Positions 33,846 to 42,907 of a stretch of 64,000 bases of DNA are shown piece after piece (the stretch's first letter is position 1; each line of letters opens with the position of its first letter). Both the position numbers and the translations under genes were made by a program. The DNA comes from Streptomyces melanogenes. GTDB lineage: Bacteria; Actinomycetota; Actinomycetes; Streptomycetales; Streptomycetaceae. The notes under the pieces are model-generated. The model worked only from the letters and a program-made list of their open reading frames with translations. It was not told the DNA's origin and made no database searches. The DNA is taken from assembly GCF_014649795.1 (NCBI RefSeq), contig NZ_BMTS01000006.1:124001-188000 (forward strand), read 5' to 3'.

Positions 33846-34598
33846 GTGACTTTCGGTGAGCAGCCGGCTTATCTGCGCGTAGCCAGCGATCTCCGGCAGA
33901 AGATCGTCAGTGGTTCACTGCCACCGCACACCCGCCTCCCCTCACAGGCCCGCATCCGCGAGGAGTACGGGGTCTCCGACACGGTCGCCCTGGAGGCCCG
34001 CAAGGTCCTGATGGCCGAGGGCCTGGTCGAGGGCCGCTCCGGGTCCGGTACGTATGTGCGGGAGCGCCCCGTCCCGCGCCGGGTGGCCCGCTCCGGGTTC
34101 CGCCCGGCCAAGGGGGCCAGCCCGTTCCGCCAGGAGCAGGCCGAGGACGGCACCCGGGGCACCTGGGAGTCGAGCAGCGAGCAGGCGGAGGCGTCCGCCG
34201 AGATCGCCGAGCGGCTCGGCATCGACCCGGGAGACCGGGTGATGCGGACGCGGTACGTGTACCGGGACGCGGGTGAGCAGATGATGCTCTCCACCTCCTG
34301 GGAGCCGCTCGCGGTGACCGGGCGCACGCCCGTGATGCTGCCCGAGGAGGGGCCGCTCGGGGGGTGCGGCGTCGTCGAGCGGATGGCCGCGATCGACGTG
34401 GTCGTGGACAACGTGGTGGAGGAGGTCGGCGCGCGCCCGGGGCTGGCGGAGGAGCTCATGGCGCTCGGCGGCGTCCCGGGCCATGTGGTGCTCGTCATCG
34501 AGCGGACCTACTACGCGTCGGGGCGCGCGGTGGAGACGGCCGACGTGGTCGTCCCCGCCGACCGCTACCGGATCGCCTACCACCTGCCGGTGAAGTAG
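33846..34598 (+). CDS. GntR-family (HutC/UTRA-type) transcriptional regulator
   Basis: A 250-residue regulator with an N-terminal winged helix-turn-helix at about residues 8-72 (YLRVASDLRQKIVSGSLPPHTRLPSQ...LVEGRSGSGTYVRER) and a C-terminal UTRA effector domain from about 95 (AERLGIDPGDRVMRTRYVYRDAGEQMML...VETADVVVPADRYRIAYHL). The effector is unknown; no metabolic gene is divergent from it, so its targets are not local. The start is GTG 33846. Followed by a terminator. It resembles the Streptomyces regulators flanked by the SPOR miniprotein and Nudix genes. Confidence 0.92.
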   Translation: MTFGEQPAYLRVASDLRQKIVSGSLPPHTRLPSQARIREEYGVSDTVALEARKVLMAEGLVEGRSGSGTYVRERPVPRRVARSGFRPAKGASPFRQEQAEDGTRGTWESSSEQAEASAEIAERLGIDPGDRVMRTRYVYRDAGEQMMLSTSWEPLAVTGRTPVMLPEEGPLGGCGVVERMAAIDVVVDNVVEEVGARPGLAEELMALGGVPGHVVLVIERTYYASGRAVETADVVVPADRYRIAYHLPVK

Positions 34599-34667
34599 GT
34601 GGGCCGGGCGAACGGGGCTGCCGTGGCGGTGTCGGCGACGCGCTGACCCGGGGTCAACTCCCTTGCC

Positions 34668-34695
34668 GGGGGCGCACTCGACGGAGTGCGCCCCC
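34668..34695 (+). terminator. Hairpin terminator after the GntR gene
   Basis: GGGGGCGCACTC and its complement GAGTGCGCCCCC around a 4-nt loop, followed by GTTGT. Confidence 0.8.
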
Positions 34696-34843
34696 GTTGT
34701 CATGCCCTCGTGTGGCCGGATCCGTATCTCTTTGTGAGAACGCGGATCCGCTGAGTGAAGGTCAGGCGTAGGCTCGGGCATATGCGGAATGCGGTTTCCT
34801 GGGGATCTTCACAGACCTGCACGCCGACAGCGGGAGGGGCGCG

Positions 34844-35023
34844 ATGAACGACGGTGGCGTGGTGCTTTCCTGGCAGGTCATACGTCAGGACGACAACGGC
34901 AACCGCTACCGCGTCGGCAGGTACGCCACCAGGGCCGAGGCCCAGAAGATCGTCGACAGCCTCGATGACCTGGGACATCACCGGCTCTACTGGGTCGAGA
35001 GGATCGCCCAGCCGGCGCAGTAG
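34844..35023 (+). CDS. SPOR-like small protein
   Basis: A 59-residue protein starting MNDGGVVLSWQVIRQDDNGN and continuing with RYATRAEAQKIVDSL and HHRLYWVERI. The alternating strand-helix pattern and the RYATRAEA segment fit the SPOR fold, which in longer proteins binds denuded peptidoglycan; here there is no signal or membrane segment, so it is probably cytoplasmic. GGGAGGGG at 34832-34839 sits 4 nt before the ATG. A TAGGCT -10 candidate lies at 34769-34774. Similar miniproteins are common in Streptomyces; the function is unknown. Confidence 0.8.
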   Translation: MNDGGVVLSWQVIRQDDNGNRYRVGRYATRAEAQKIVDSLDDLGHHRLYWVERIAQPAQ

Positions 35024-35100
35024 CAGGGCGTCCGGCGGGTGCGGACGGGGAGGCGGGGCCGGACGGCGGCCCGCCGGACCGGACCCCGCCGGGCGCGCGT

Positions 35101-35106
35101 TACGCT
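35101..35106 (+). promoter_or_regulatory. -10 element of a leaderless promoter (Nudix gene)
   Basis: TACGCT lies at -13 to -8 relative to the ATG at 35114, with no ribosome-binding site. Confidence 0.5.
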
Positions 35107-35113
35107 CCGGCGC

Positions 35114-35527
35114 ATGGACGTTCGTGTGGTGGTCGCCGGAGCCGTGATCGACAGGGGCAGGCTGCTCGCCGCGCGCCGCAGCGCCCCGCCCGAGCTGGCC
35201 GGGCGCTGGGAGCTACCCGGCGGTAAGGTGGAGCCGGGTGAGAGCCCCGAGGACGCCCTGGTGCGGGAGCTGCGCGAGGAACTGGGCGTGGAGGCCGAGC
35301 CGCTGGAGCGGATCCCGGGGGAGTGGCCGCTGAAGCCCGGCCTGGTGCTGCGGGTGTGGACCGCCCGCCTGGTCTCGGGTGAGCCCCGTCCCTTGGAGGA
35401 CCACGACGCCCTGCGCTGGCTCGCCCCCGACGAGACGGACCAGGTCGACTGGCTTCCGCAGGACCGCCCGGCGGTGGGGGTGGCTACGCGGATGCTGGGG
35501 GCGGGGGAGAGCCGGGCAGGCACGTGA
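35114..35527 (+). CDS. Nudix hydrolase (MutT / NudG-like)
   Basis: A 137-residue (deoxy)nucleotide pyrophosphohydrolase. It starts MDVRVVVAGAVIDRGRLLAARRS, and the Nudix box GX5EX7REUXEEXGU is complete at about residues 38-60 (from GGKVEPGES through REELGVEA). Length and the N-terminal ARR-type motif fit MutT or CTP pyrophosphohydrolase (NudG), which remove oxidised or modified nucleotides from the pool. A TACGCT box 8-13 nt upstream suggests a leaderless mRNA and decides the start against longer in-frame options. Confidence 0.92.
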   Translation: MDVRVVVAGAVIDRGRLLAARRSAPPELAGRWELPGGKVEPGESPEDALVRELREELGVEAEPLERIPGEWPLKPGLVLRVWTARLVSGEPRPLEDHDALRWLAPDETDQVDWLPQDRPAVGVATRMLGAGESRAGT

Positions 35528-35631
35528 GTCGGGATACGCCGTTCGTGCCACCACTGGCCCCATCAGGGGATAGCTGACCCCAAATATCGGGTATGTGGCT
35601 ATTAATCCTTCTAAACCCCCCGAAGAGTCGG

Positions 35632-36042
35632 ATGCGGGTGAGCGGCGTGATCGACACCTCCGGCGGCTGTGCCGAGTGGACTTTCCCGGCGGAGGCCAAC
35701 GCGGTGCGCACCGCGCGCCACGCCGTCCGGGACACGCTGCGCAGCTGGGAGCTGGACCCTGCCGTCAGCGATGTGGCGGTGCTGCTGGTCAGTGAACTCG
35801 TGACCAATTCCCTGCGGTACGCATCGGGCCCCATCGGCGTCCGGATGGCCCGCCACGACCCCGGCGCCCTGCTGGTGGAGGTCTCCGACCCGCTGCCGGA
35901 GGAGCCGGTCGAACGGGACGCCGGACCGGACGACGAAGGGGGCCGGGGCCTCCAGTTGGTGGCTTGTTCTGCACGGCGCTGGGGGACCAAACGCGGCAGG
36001 ACGGGCAAGACCGTGTGGTTCGAGCTGGCTCTGCCGGGTTAG
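35632..36042 (+). CDS. RsbW-like ATP-binding (HATPase_c) protein
   Basis: A 136-residue stand-alone GHKL ATPase domain of the anti-sigma/serine kinase type: N-box VLLVSELVTNSLRYAS at about 50-65, G1 DDEGGRGLQLV near 101-111 and the typical ending GKTVWFELALPG. Such small proteins bind sigma factors or phosphorylate anti-anti-sigma partners. The C-terminus is strikingly like that of the phosphatase encoded next (36211-38775), suggesting shared ancestry or a shared partner. ATG 35632 with GAAGAG in front is preferred; ATG 35593 would add 13 residues. Confidence 0.87.
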   Translation: MRVSGVIDTSGGCAEWTFPAEANAVRTARHAVRDTLRSWELDPAVSDVAVLLVSELVTNSLRYASGPIGVRMARHDPGALLVEVSDPLPEEPVERDAGPDDEGGRGLQLVACSARRWGTKRGRTGKTVWFELALPG

Positions 36043-36210
36043 AAGGAGGGAGGGACGAACGATCACGACCCGTTCGGACGGTCAGGTCGGGAGACGGCCG
36101 GAAAAGAACGAGACCGGGATGTGATCGTGAACGCCGTGTCGGCGGGGGCCGTAGTACTGAATACTGCGGTCAAGGCCGGTCCGGTGCGGTGAGCTGGAGG
36201 GGACGGTCGC

Positions 36211-38775
36211 GTGAGCGAGATACCTGAGACGGCTGGCGGCGTCGTGTGGCAGAGCAGCCCGCCTGGCTCGATCTATGACTACATCAGGGTCGCCTCGTTC
36301 TCGATCGGGCCCGACGGGCTGATCGAGCAGTGGAGCCTGCGGGCCGAGGAGCAGTTCGGGCTGTCCGCCCGCGAAGTCGTGGGAATCGACCCGGTCGACG
36401 CCTTCATGCCCCCTGAACTGCGCTCCCAAGGTCACCGCCGGGTCGCCGAGATCCTGGACGGGCGCGAGTGGACCGGCCTGGTCCCGTTCCGCACACCGGA
36501 GCGGGAGGGGCGGCACGGGCTCGCCGAGCTCTATGTGATGCCGAGCGAGACGGCGACCGGGGAACGCGGCGCGCTCTGCATCGTCGTGGACGTCCGGGCG
36601 CTGCGCGGCATAGAGACCGACCTCGCCGCCTCGCAGGCCATTTTCGGCCAATCTCCCTTCGGCTTCCTGCTGTTCGGTACGGACCTGACCGTCCTGCGCG
36701 CCAACCGGCGGTTCGCCACCGTCTTCGGGGGCGAACCCGACGAGCACCGCGGCCGCACCGTCCACGACTACCTGGGCCGTGCCGAGGCCGACCGGATGGC
36801 CGCCGCCCTGCGGCGCGTCCTCGACACCGGCGAGGCCGTCACCGACCTCCAGCTCGTCGGCACCGCACCCGGCGACCCGGCCCGCCGCCACTGGTCGATC
36901 AACCTCTACCGGGTGCACAGCGGGACCGGCCGGCCCATCGGCGTCGCCAGCCTCGGCATCGACGTGACCCGCCGTCACAACGCCGCCCGCGAGGCCGCCG
37001 ACGCCCGCCGCAACCTCGCCCTGCTCAACGAGGCGGGCAACCGCATAGGCAACTCCCTCGACCTGGAGACCACCGCCCGCGAACTCCTCGACGTCGCCGT
37101 CCCCGGCTTCTGCGACCTGGCCTCCGTCGACCTCTACCAGGCGCTGCTCGCCGGGGACGAGGCCATCCAGAGCCGCGCCGACGGCAGCGCCGAGCTGCGC
37201 CGGGTGGCCTTCGCCAGCGCCGTCTCGGACGCGCCGCCCACCCTCACCGGCGCCGCCGCCCCGACCGCGTCCGTCTCCGTGGGGGACGTCCACCGCTACC
37301 CCTTCCACTCGCCCTGCGCCGATGCCCTGCGCACCGGTCGCCCACGTGCCGTACCGGGCGACGAGGGCAGCCTGGTGCACACCACGCTCGCCGTCCCGAT
37401 GGTCGCCCACGACACCGTCGTCGGCCTCGTCCAGTTCTCCCGAGCCAAGGGCAGCGAGCCCTTCGGCGAGCGGGATCGCGCCCTCGCCACCGAACTCGCC
37501 TCCCGCGCCGCCGTCTGCATCGACAACGCCCGCCTCTACCGGAGGGAGCACGAGCGCGCGCTGATCCTGCAGCGCTCCCTGCTCCCGCCCGGCGACCCCG
37601 AGGCCGCCGGGCTGGACATCGCCTGCCGCTATCTGCCGGGCAACGCCGCCACCGAGGTCGGCGGCGACTGGTTCGACGTCATCGAACTCCCCGGCCACCG
37701 CACCGCCCTGGTCGTCGGCGACGTGATGGGCCGCGGTCTGCGGGCCGCCGTCGCCATGGGCGAACTGCGCACCGCCGTACGCACCCTGGCCATGCTCGAC
37801 CTGGAGCCCGCCGAGGTGCTCTCGCACCTGGACGAGATCGCCCGGGGCCTGGGCGACCCCGGCGGCCCCGACCGCGCGACGGGCGGCAACCGGCGCGGCC
37901 GCCCCGGCTCCCGCACCGCCCACAAGTCCCGCGAGGCCGACCTCTCCGAGGTCTACCTGGCGACCTGTGTGTACGCCGTGTACGACCCGGTGACGCGGCG
38001 CTGTTCCATCGCCAACGCGGGCCATCTGCCGCCGGTCCTGGTCGAGCCCGGCGAGCCCGCGCTGTTCCTGGACATGCCGCCCGGGCTGCCGCTCGGCGTG
38101 GGCGGGGAGCCGTTCGAGGAGATCGAGGTCGACCTCCCCGAGGGCGCCCTGCTCGCTCTCTACACCGACGGCCTCGTCGAGTCCCGCGACCACCCCCTGG
38201 ACGAGGGCCTGCGGGCCTTCCGCAAGGCCATCAGCGACCCGGTCCCGGGCCTGGAGGACGTCTGCGACCAGGTCCTCAACACCCTGGACACCCGCCACGG
38301 CGAGGACGACATCGCCCTGCTCATGGCCCGCATCCAGGGCCTGCCCACGGATGCCGTCGGCGACTGGCGGCTGCCGCGCTCACCGCGCTCGGTCGGCCGC
38401 GCCCGCGAGCTCGCCCGCACCCAGCTGCTCGCCTGGGACCTGGACGACCTCGTCGACACCACCGAACTGCTGGTGAGCGAACTCGTCACCAACGCGCTGC
38501 GGTACGGCGAGGGCGAGGTGCGGCTCCGGCTGCTGCGGGACCGCACGCTCGTCTGTGAGGTGTGGGACGCGGGTCTGGTCCAGCCGAGACGCCGGCGGGC
38601 CCGGGACACGGACGAGGGCGGCCGGGGGCTCCAGCTCGTCGGCCTGCTGAGCGCGGCGTGGGGCTCGCGCCGCACCCCGCGCGGCAAGACGGTCTGGTTC
38701 GAACTCGCCCTTCCGGACGGGGAGTCCGCCCCCGTGGCCGAACTGACGGAGGAGCAGTTGCTGAGCATGTTCTGA
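36211..38775 (+). CDS. PAS-PAS-GAF-PP2C (SpoIIE/RsbU) phosphatase with HATPase domain
   Basis: An 854-residue multidomain signalling protein: PAS at about 24-130, a second PAS at about 135-255 (IDVTRRHNAARE end), GAF at about 265-425, PP2C/SpoIIE phosphatase about 440-680 (metal motif GGDWFD near 485, GEDDIALL near 693), and HATPase_c about 715-835 (SELVTNALRYG near 752, GGRGLQLVG). Between PP2C motifs is a basic insert (GGNRRGRPGSRTAHKSRE). It probably dephosphorylates an anti-anti-sigma factor in response to a small-molecule, light or redox signal. GTG 36211 has GGAGGGG about 9 nt upstream. It is the second such protein in the window. Confidence 0.93.
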   Translation: MSEIPETAGGVVWQSSPPGSIYDYIRVASFSIGPDGLIEQWSLRAEEQFGLSAREVVGIDPVDAFMPPELRSQGHRRVAEILDGREWTGLVPFRTPEREGRHGLAELYVMPSETATGERGALCIVVDVRALRGIETDLAASQAIFGQSPFGFLLFGTDLTVLRANRRFATVFGGEPDEHRGRTVHDYLGRAEADRMAAALRRVLDTGEAVTDLQLVGTAPGDPARRHWSINLYRVHSGTGRPIGVASLGIDVTRRHNAAREAADARRNLALLNEAGNRIGNSLDLETTARELLDVAVPGFCDLASVDLYQALLAGDEAIQSRADGSAELRRVAFASAVSDAPPTLTGAAAPTASVSVGDVHRYPFHSPCADALRTGRPRAVPGDEGSLVHTTLAVPMVAHDTVVGLVQFSRAKGSEPFGERDRALATELASRAAVCIDNARLYRREHERALILQRSLLPPGDPEAAGLDIACRYLPGNAATEVGGDWFDVIELPGHRTALVVGDVMGRGLRAAVAMGELRTAVRTLAMLDLEPAEVLSHLDEIARGLGDPGGPDRATGGNRRGRPGSRTAHKSREADLSEVYLATCVYAVYDPVTRRCSIANAGHLPPVLVEPGEPALFLDMPPGLPLGVGGEPFEEIEVDLPEGALLALYTDGLVESRDHPLDEGLRAFRKAISDPVPGLEDVCDQVLNTLDTRHGEDDIALLMARIQGLPTDAVGDWRLPRSPRSVGRARELARTQLLAWDLDDLVDTTELLVSELVTNALRYGEGEVRLRLLRDRTLVCEVWDAGLVQPRRRRARDTDEGGRGLQLVGLLSAAWGSRRTPRGKTVWFELALPDGESAPVAELTEEQLLSMF

Positions 38776-38797
38776 CCGGGGCCCGGCTCGGCCCCGG
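38776..38797. terminator. Probable hairpin terminator between convergent phosphatase and pspA genes
   Basis: CCGGGGCC and GGCCCCGG pair across a 6-nt loop directly after the phosphatase stop. The stem is short, so this is tentative. Confidence 0.4.
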
Positions 38798-38843
38798 GCT
38801 CCGACCCGGACCGGGCGTGCCCACCGCCGTCGCCGTGCCGCCC

Positions 38844-39554
38844 CTACGTCGTCGCCTTCAGTGCCGCCAGCCGCGCCTCCACCTCCGCCGTGTCTCCCGG
38901 GGCGTCCAGGTGCTCGAACTGGGCGTCCAGGGACGAGGCGGCGAGCTCCTGACCGCCCCGCGCCCGTGCCTCCTCGCGCCGCAGCTTGTCCTCGAAGCGG
39001 GGTATCTCGCAGGTCGGGTCGAGCAGGTCCACACTCTCCAGCCCGTCCGGCAACCGGCTCCCCGCCGAGCCCGCCCGGGCCGCCAACTCGCCCTGCTCCG
39101 CCCTCAGTACGTCCAGCTGGGACTTCATCCGGGCCAGGCCGGACTTGAGCCTCGCCACCACCTCCACCTGCGCGGCGATCACCGGCTCCGCCGCCCGCGC
39201 CTCGTTCTCCGACTGCACCTGTCTGCCCAGCGCCACCTTGGCCAGGCGGTCGAACCGGTCGGCCTCGTCCGCGAAGCCGCCCGCGCGCAGCCCGTCGGCC
39301 TTCCTGCTGGCCGCGACCGCCTGGTCGCCCCACTCCTTGGCGGCGGCCAGGTCCTCCACCCGGTCCAGCTCCATCAGCCGTACGTTGCCGACGGCCGAGG
39401 AGGCGGTCTGCTCCGCCTCCGCGATATTGCTCGTGTACTCCCGTATCAGCTCGTCCAGCATCTTCTGCGGGTCCTCGGCCTGGTCGAGGAGCGCGTTCAC
39501 GTTGGCCTTCGCCAGCCGGCCGACCCGGCCCAGTACCGACTGCCTGTCGTTCAT
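38844..39554 (-). CDS. pspA: PspA/IM30 family protein
   Basis: A 236-residue, almost fully helical coiled-coil protein of the PspA/Vipp1 family (LGRVGRLAKANVNALLDQAEDPQKMLDELIREY at the N-terminus, which inserts into damaged membrane). It forms ESCRT-III-like assemblies that preserve membrane integrity during envelope stress. Downstream of, and overlapping by 4 nt (ATGA), the TPM-domain gene, so the two are translationally coupled and likely work together. AAGGAG precedes the ATG. Confidence 0.92.
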   Translation of the reverse strand: MNDRQSVLGRVGRLAKANVNALLDQAEDPQKMLDELIREYTSNIAEAEQTASSAVGNVRLMELDRVEDLAAAKEWGDQAVAASRKADGLRAGGFADEADRFDRLAKVALGRQVQSENEARAAEPVIAAQVEVVARLKSGLARMKSQLDVLRAEQGELAARAGSAGSRLPDGLESVDLLDPTCEIPRFEDKLRREEARARGGQELAASSLDAQFEHLDAPGDTAEVEARLAALKATT

Positions 39555-41650
39555 GGCTCTTCTCCTTGCGCCGATCCGCTTTCCGTCCCTGCCGCTGCCT
39601 CTGCCCCTGTTCCCGGAACACCGCCCGTTCCTGCTTCTGATACACCGCCCGGCCCGTTCGGGTTCCCGGTCGCCGTCCCGGACTTCCCGAAGATTTCCGG
39701 GCCGCTGTCGTGGGCCTGCGCATCGCCCTGCTCATCGGCCTCCACGTCCGCTTCCGCGAGGCTCCGCGCCTGCCGTGCCAGCATGTCCGCCCGCCGCACC
39801 TCCGCGAGGGCGCCCGGCGCGTCCGGCCCGGCCGTCTCCTCGGCCTGGGCGAGGTGGCGCCGGGCCTCCGAAAGCCGGGTGCGAGCCGCGCTGCCGACCG
39901 CGTCCCGGTGGGTGGTGACGCAGTCGTCCGCCGCCGCGACGGCCGAGCGGGCCGTGAGCTCCGCCCGGTCCAGGAGCGCGCGGGACCGCTCCGCGCCGCC
40001 CTCGCGCTCCCGTACGCCCGCCAGGGCCTCGTCCAGGGCCGCCTCCGCCTCCCCGACCCGGCGCAGCGCGTCGAGCGGGTCGTACGGACCGGCCGCCCGC
40101 GCCCGCCCGACCCCGACGAGTACCGTCTCGGCCCCGGCGACCAGCTCGCGCAAGTCGACAGCGGGCTCCAGCCCCCGCGCCTCCGCCAGCGCCCCCTCCG
40201 TCCCCGCGAGCGCGGCGGGCAACAGCTCCTCCGCCTCCGCGAGTTCCCGGCCCCGCCGGTCGATCGCGTCCACCAGCGTCGCCGCGTGGGCGACGGCGCC
40301 CTCGGCGGCGCGCACCTGCGCCGCGGCCTCGCCCGGGTCGTCCGCGTCGAGGGCCTGGCGGGCCGCGTTGAGCGCGGCCGTGGCGGCGATCAGGCGTTCC
40401 TTGGCCTCCTCGGCGTGGTCCGCGACGGGCGCGGTCGCGGACTCCGCGTACCGCTGGCGCAGTGCGGTCAGCGTCGAGTCCGCCGCGGCTGTACGCCGGG
40501 TGAGCGTGCGGAAGGCCGCCTCGACCGTCTCCAGCGCCCCCGGGGCGTCGCGCTCCAGGCCCCGCAGCGCGTCGAAGGCCTCCGCCTCCGCGTCGAGCCG
40601 CCGCCCGGCCGCCGCGCACCGCGCGACGATCTCCCGCAGCATCCGCCGCCGGGCCGCCCCGCCCTCCTCCGGCAGCTCCGGCTCGTCGGGCGGGGCCGGT
40701 CCCTCCGGCAGGGTGAGCCCCTCCGGCGGCGGCTCGTCGTCGAGCTGCTGGCGCAGCCGGAACGCGGTGGCCAGTTCGGACCTGGCGTACGCGACGGCCT
40801 TCGCGAACGGCCGGGCCGCCTCTTCCCCGAACTGGGCGATGGCGAAACCCAGTTCCTCGTCACTCGTACGAATGGCTTCATCGGTGGCGAGCAGCGTCCG
40901 GTCCGCCTCTGCCGCCAGGGCCGCGAGGTCGTCCGGCGCGCTGTCCCGCGCCGGGCCCGTATCCCGCTCCCCGCCCTGCGCCCCGGCGCCCTGGGCGCTC
41001 GCCGGTGTGGTGCGGGTGGCCGCCCGCCGCTTCCTGCGCGCGTACGCGTACAAGGCCAGCACACCCGCGACGGCCAGGATGCCGACCGGCAGCACGTAGT
41101 CGCTCGCCGAGGTCGAGCCGTCGTGCCGGGCGGGCTCGGCCAGGGCGGCGTCCAGGCCCTCGGCCGCGCCGATCGCGGCCCCCGCCCAGTCGCCGCGCCG
41201 CAGCGCGGGCTCGACCGACTCGCGGGCCACCTGGCCGAGCGCCTGGTCGCTGAGCCGGAAGGCCTGGTCGACCGAGTACGCGTACTGGCGCGACCCGGTG
41301 GCGACGGCCAGCAGGACGTCGTCGCGGCCGAGCCCGTTCAGCTGCGCGGTGGTGTCGGCCCAGTCCTGGGGGGTGCGGCCGGAGAAGTCGTCCACGTACA
41401 CCGCGAAGAGCTGGACCAGGCGGTCCTCGTGGAGGCGGTCGAGCGCGGCGGCCACCTCCGGCGCGCGGGCGCCCAGCGCGTGCGCGCGGTCGGTGACCAG
41501 CCCGCTTCCGGCGAGGTTCACCGGGTCCTCGGCGTGCGCGGGTCCCGCGCCGGGCAGTGCCGCCCAGCACGTGGCAAGCAGCACGGCCGCCAGGGCCCGG
41601 ACGGCCCGGACGGCGATGCGGGGCCCGGTGCGACTGACACGCGGCGTCAC
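39551..41650 (-). CDS. TPM-domain membrane protein with long coiled-coil region
   Basis: A 699-residue exported membrane protein: signal peptide at about 1-40 (ending PAHAED), TPM (YgcG/Psb32-like) domain about 45-175 (VTDRAHALGARAPEVAAALDRLHEDRLVQLFAVYVDDFSG), one membrane helix near 186-205 followed by RRKRR, then a cytoplasmic Ala/Glu/Arg-rich helical region of over 400 residues likely to form coiled coils. Pairing with PspA suggests a membrane-stress scaffold. GTG 41650 has no ribosome-binding site; TACGCT at 41663-41658 gives a leaderless transcript, the promoter for the two-gene operon. Confidence 0.88.
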   Translation of the reverse strand: MTPRVSRTGPRIAVRAVRALAAVLLATCWAALPGAGPAHAEDPVNLAGSGLVTDRAHALGARAPEVAAALDRLHEDRLVQLFAVYVDDFSGRTPQDWADTTAQLNGLGRDDVLLAVATGSRQYAYSVDQAFRLSDQALGQVARESVEPALRRGDWAGAAIGAAEGLDAALAEPARHDGSTSASDYVLPVGILAVAGVLALYAYARRKRRAATRTTPASAQGAGAQGGERDTGPARDSAPDDLAALAAEADRTLLATDEAIRTSDEELGFAIAQFGEEAARPFAKAVAYARSELATAFRLRQQLDDEPPPEGLTLPEGPAPPDEPELPEEGGAARRRMLREIVARCAAAGRRLDAEAEAFDALRGLERDAPGALETVEAAFRTLTRRTAAADSTLTALRQRYAESATAPVADHAEEAKERLIAATAALNAARQALDADDPGEAAAQVRAAEGAVAHAATLVDAIDRRGRELAEAEELLPAALAGTEGALAEARGLEPAVDLRELVAGAETVLVGVGRARAAGPYDPLDALRRVGEAEAALDEALAGVREREGGAERSRALLDRAELTARSAVAAADDCVTTHRDAVGSAARTRLSEARRHLAQAEETAGPDAPGALAEVRRADMLARQARSLAEADVEADEQGDAQAHDSGPEIFGKSGTATGNPNGPGGVSEAGTGGVPGTGAEAAAGTESGSAQGEEP

Positions 41651-41657
41651 ATTTGTG

Positions 41658-41663
41658 AGCGTA
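41658..41663 (-). promoter_or_regulatory. -10 element of a leaderless promoter (TPM-pspA operon)
   Basis: TACGCT on the minus strand at -13 to -8 relative to the GTG at 41650. Confidence 0.5.
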
Positions 41664-41788
41664 TGGCGGTATCTGCCGCTCCGCGACCGGGCGGGAGCCG
41701 CCGGACCGGGGAATCCCCGCGCCGCTCGTTAGGCAGCAGGCCACCGGGAGGTCATACTTCCACGGCACACTGACAGTCAGGGGTACTC

Positions 41789-42847
41789 GTGCGGACAGCA
41801 ATATCGGCCGGAGTGGACGGCCTGCGCCGGTGGTTCAGGCGCCCGGCGCGGACGTGGGTGCGGCGTGCCGCGCTGGCGGCCGTGCTCCTGGTGATGGCGC
41901 CCATGGTGGTCGGCGCCGTGGCGCTGCGCAGCAGCTACGCGGGCGACCCGGGCGACGGCACCAGAACGCGCGGCCGGGACGCCATCTGGCTCGGTCACGC
42001 CTGGGTCGACGGCCGCAAGGGCGAGAGCGACCTGGACGCCTTCGCCGCGCGCGTACGGGAGACGGGGATACACGACCTGTACGTCCACGCCGGACCCCTG
42101 GAGCACGACGGGACGCTGCCCGCGGCCCGCTACCCCAAGGCGCGCTGGCTGGTCGACGGCGTGCACCGCAGGCTGCCCGGCGTGCGCGTGCAGGCCTGGC
42201 TCGGCGACAAGCTCGCCACCGAGGGCCCCAAGGGGCTGCGCCTGGAGCGTCCGGCCACGCGCGCGGCGATGGTGGACTCGTCCCGCCAGGTCCTTGCGGG
42301 CGGCGGGTTCGACGGCGTCCACTTCGACCTGGAGCCGATGCCCTCGGGCAACCGCAACTTCCTCGAACTGCTCGACGCGGTGCGTCCGATGACGCGCGCG
42401 CACAACGCGACGCTGTCGGTGGCCGCGCACCAGATCGACCCGGTGCCCAAGCTGCACGCCGCCGCCCGCAAGATCGCCGGGCACCCGAAGTGGTGGTCGC
42501 AGGCGTACTTCGGGCAGGTGGCCAAGCGCGTCGACCAGATCGCCGTGATGTCGTACGACACTTCGATGCCGCTGGAGAGCCTGTACGGCGGCTATGTCGC
42601 CCAGCAGGCCTCGCTGGCGCTCGAAGTGACGCCCAAGGACACCGATCTGCTGATGGGGCTGCCGTTCTTCCAGACGGAGACCATGGGCCACCACGCCTCG
42701 GCCGAGACGGTCAAGGCGGCCGTGCGCGGCGTACGGCTCGGCCTGGGCCGCACCGACCGCCACCGCCAGCACTTCGGCGTGGCGCTCTACGTGGACTTCA
42801 CCGCGCGCGACCGTGACTGGGCCGCGTACGACAAGGACTGGAACTGA
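41789..42847 (+). CDS. GH18-like (TIM-barrel) membrane-anchored or secreted protein
   Basis: A 352-residue protein with a basic N-terminus and one hydrophobic segment at about residues 27-46, a signal anchor or uncleaved signal. The C-terminal 290 residues look like a glycoside hydrolase 18-type barrel: FDGVHFDLEP at 174-183 matches the GH18 catalytic pattern, with Asp180 and Glu182 in place and His178 where an Asp is usual; QIAVMSYDT follows in the position of the barrel strand 6 YD motif. The substrate (a glycan or peptidoglycan-related polymer) is unknown and activity is uncertain because of the His. GTG start; ends before a perfect hairpin. Confidence 0.75.
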   Translation: MRTAISAGVDGLRRWFRRPARTWVRRAALAAVLLVMAPMVVGAVALRSSYAGDPGDGTRTRGRDAIWLGHAWVDGRKGESDLDAFAARVRETGIHDLYVHAGPLEHDGTLPAARYPKARWLVDGVHRRLPGVRVQAWLGDKLATEGPKGLRLERPATRAAMVDSSRQVLAGGGFDGVHFDLEPMPSGNRNFLELLDAVRPMTRAHNATLSVAAHQIDPVPKLHAAARKIAGHPKWWSQAYFGQVAKRVDQIAVMSYDTSMPLESLYGGYVAQQASLALEVTPKDTDLLMGLPFFQTETMGHHASAETVKAAVRGVRLGLGRTDRHRQHFGVALYVDFTARDRDWAAYDKDWN

Positions 42848-42870
42848 GGCACGGCGGTACGGCGGTACGG

Positions 42871-42907
42871 CGGCGGGGCCCGGCATCACTGATGCCGGGC
42901 CCCGCCG
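42871..42907. terminator. Perfect bidirectional hairpin terminator
   Basis: CGGCGGGGCCCGGCATCA pairs exactly with its complement around a single central base, giving an 18-bp inverted repeat between the convergent GH18-like gene and sdhB. Confidence 0.9.
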
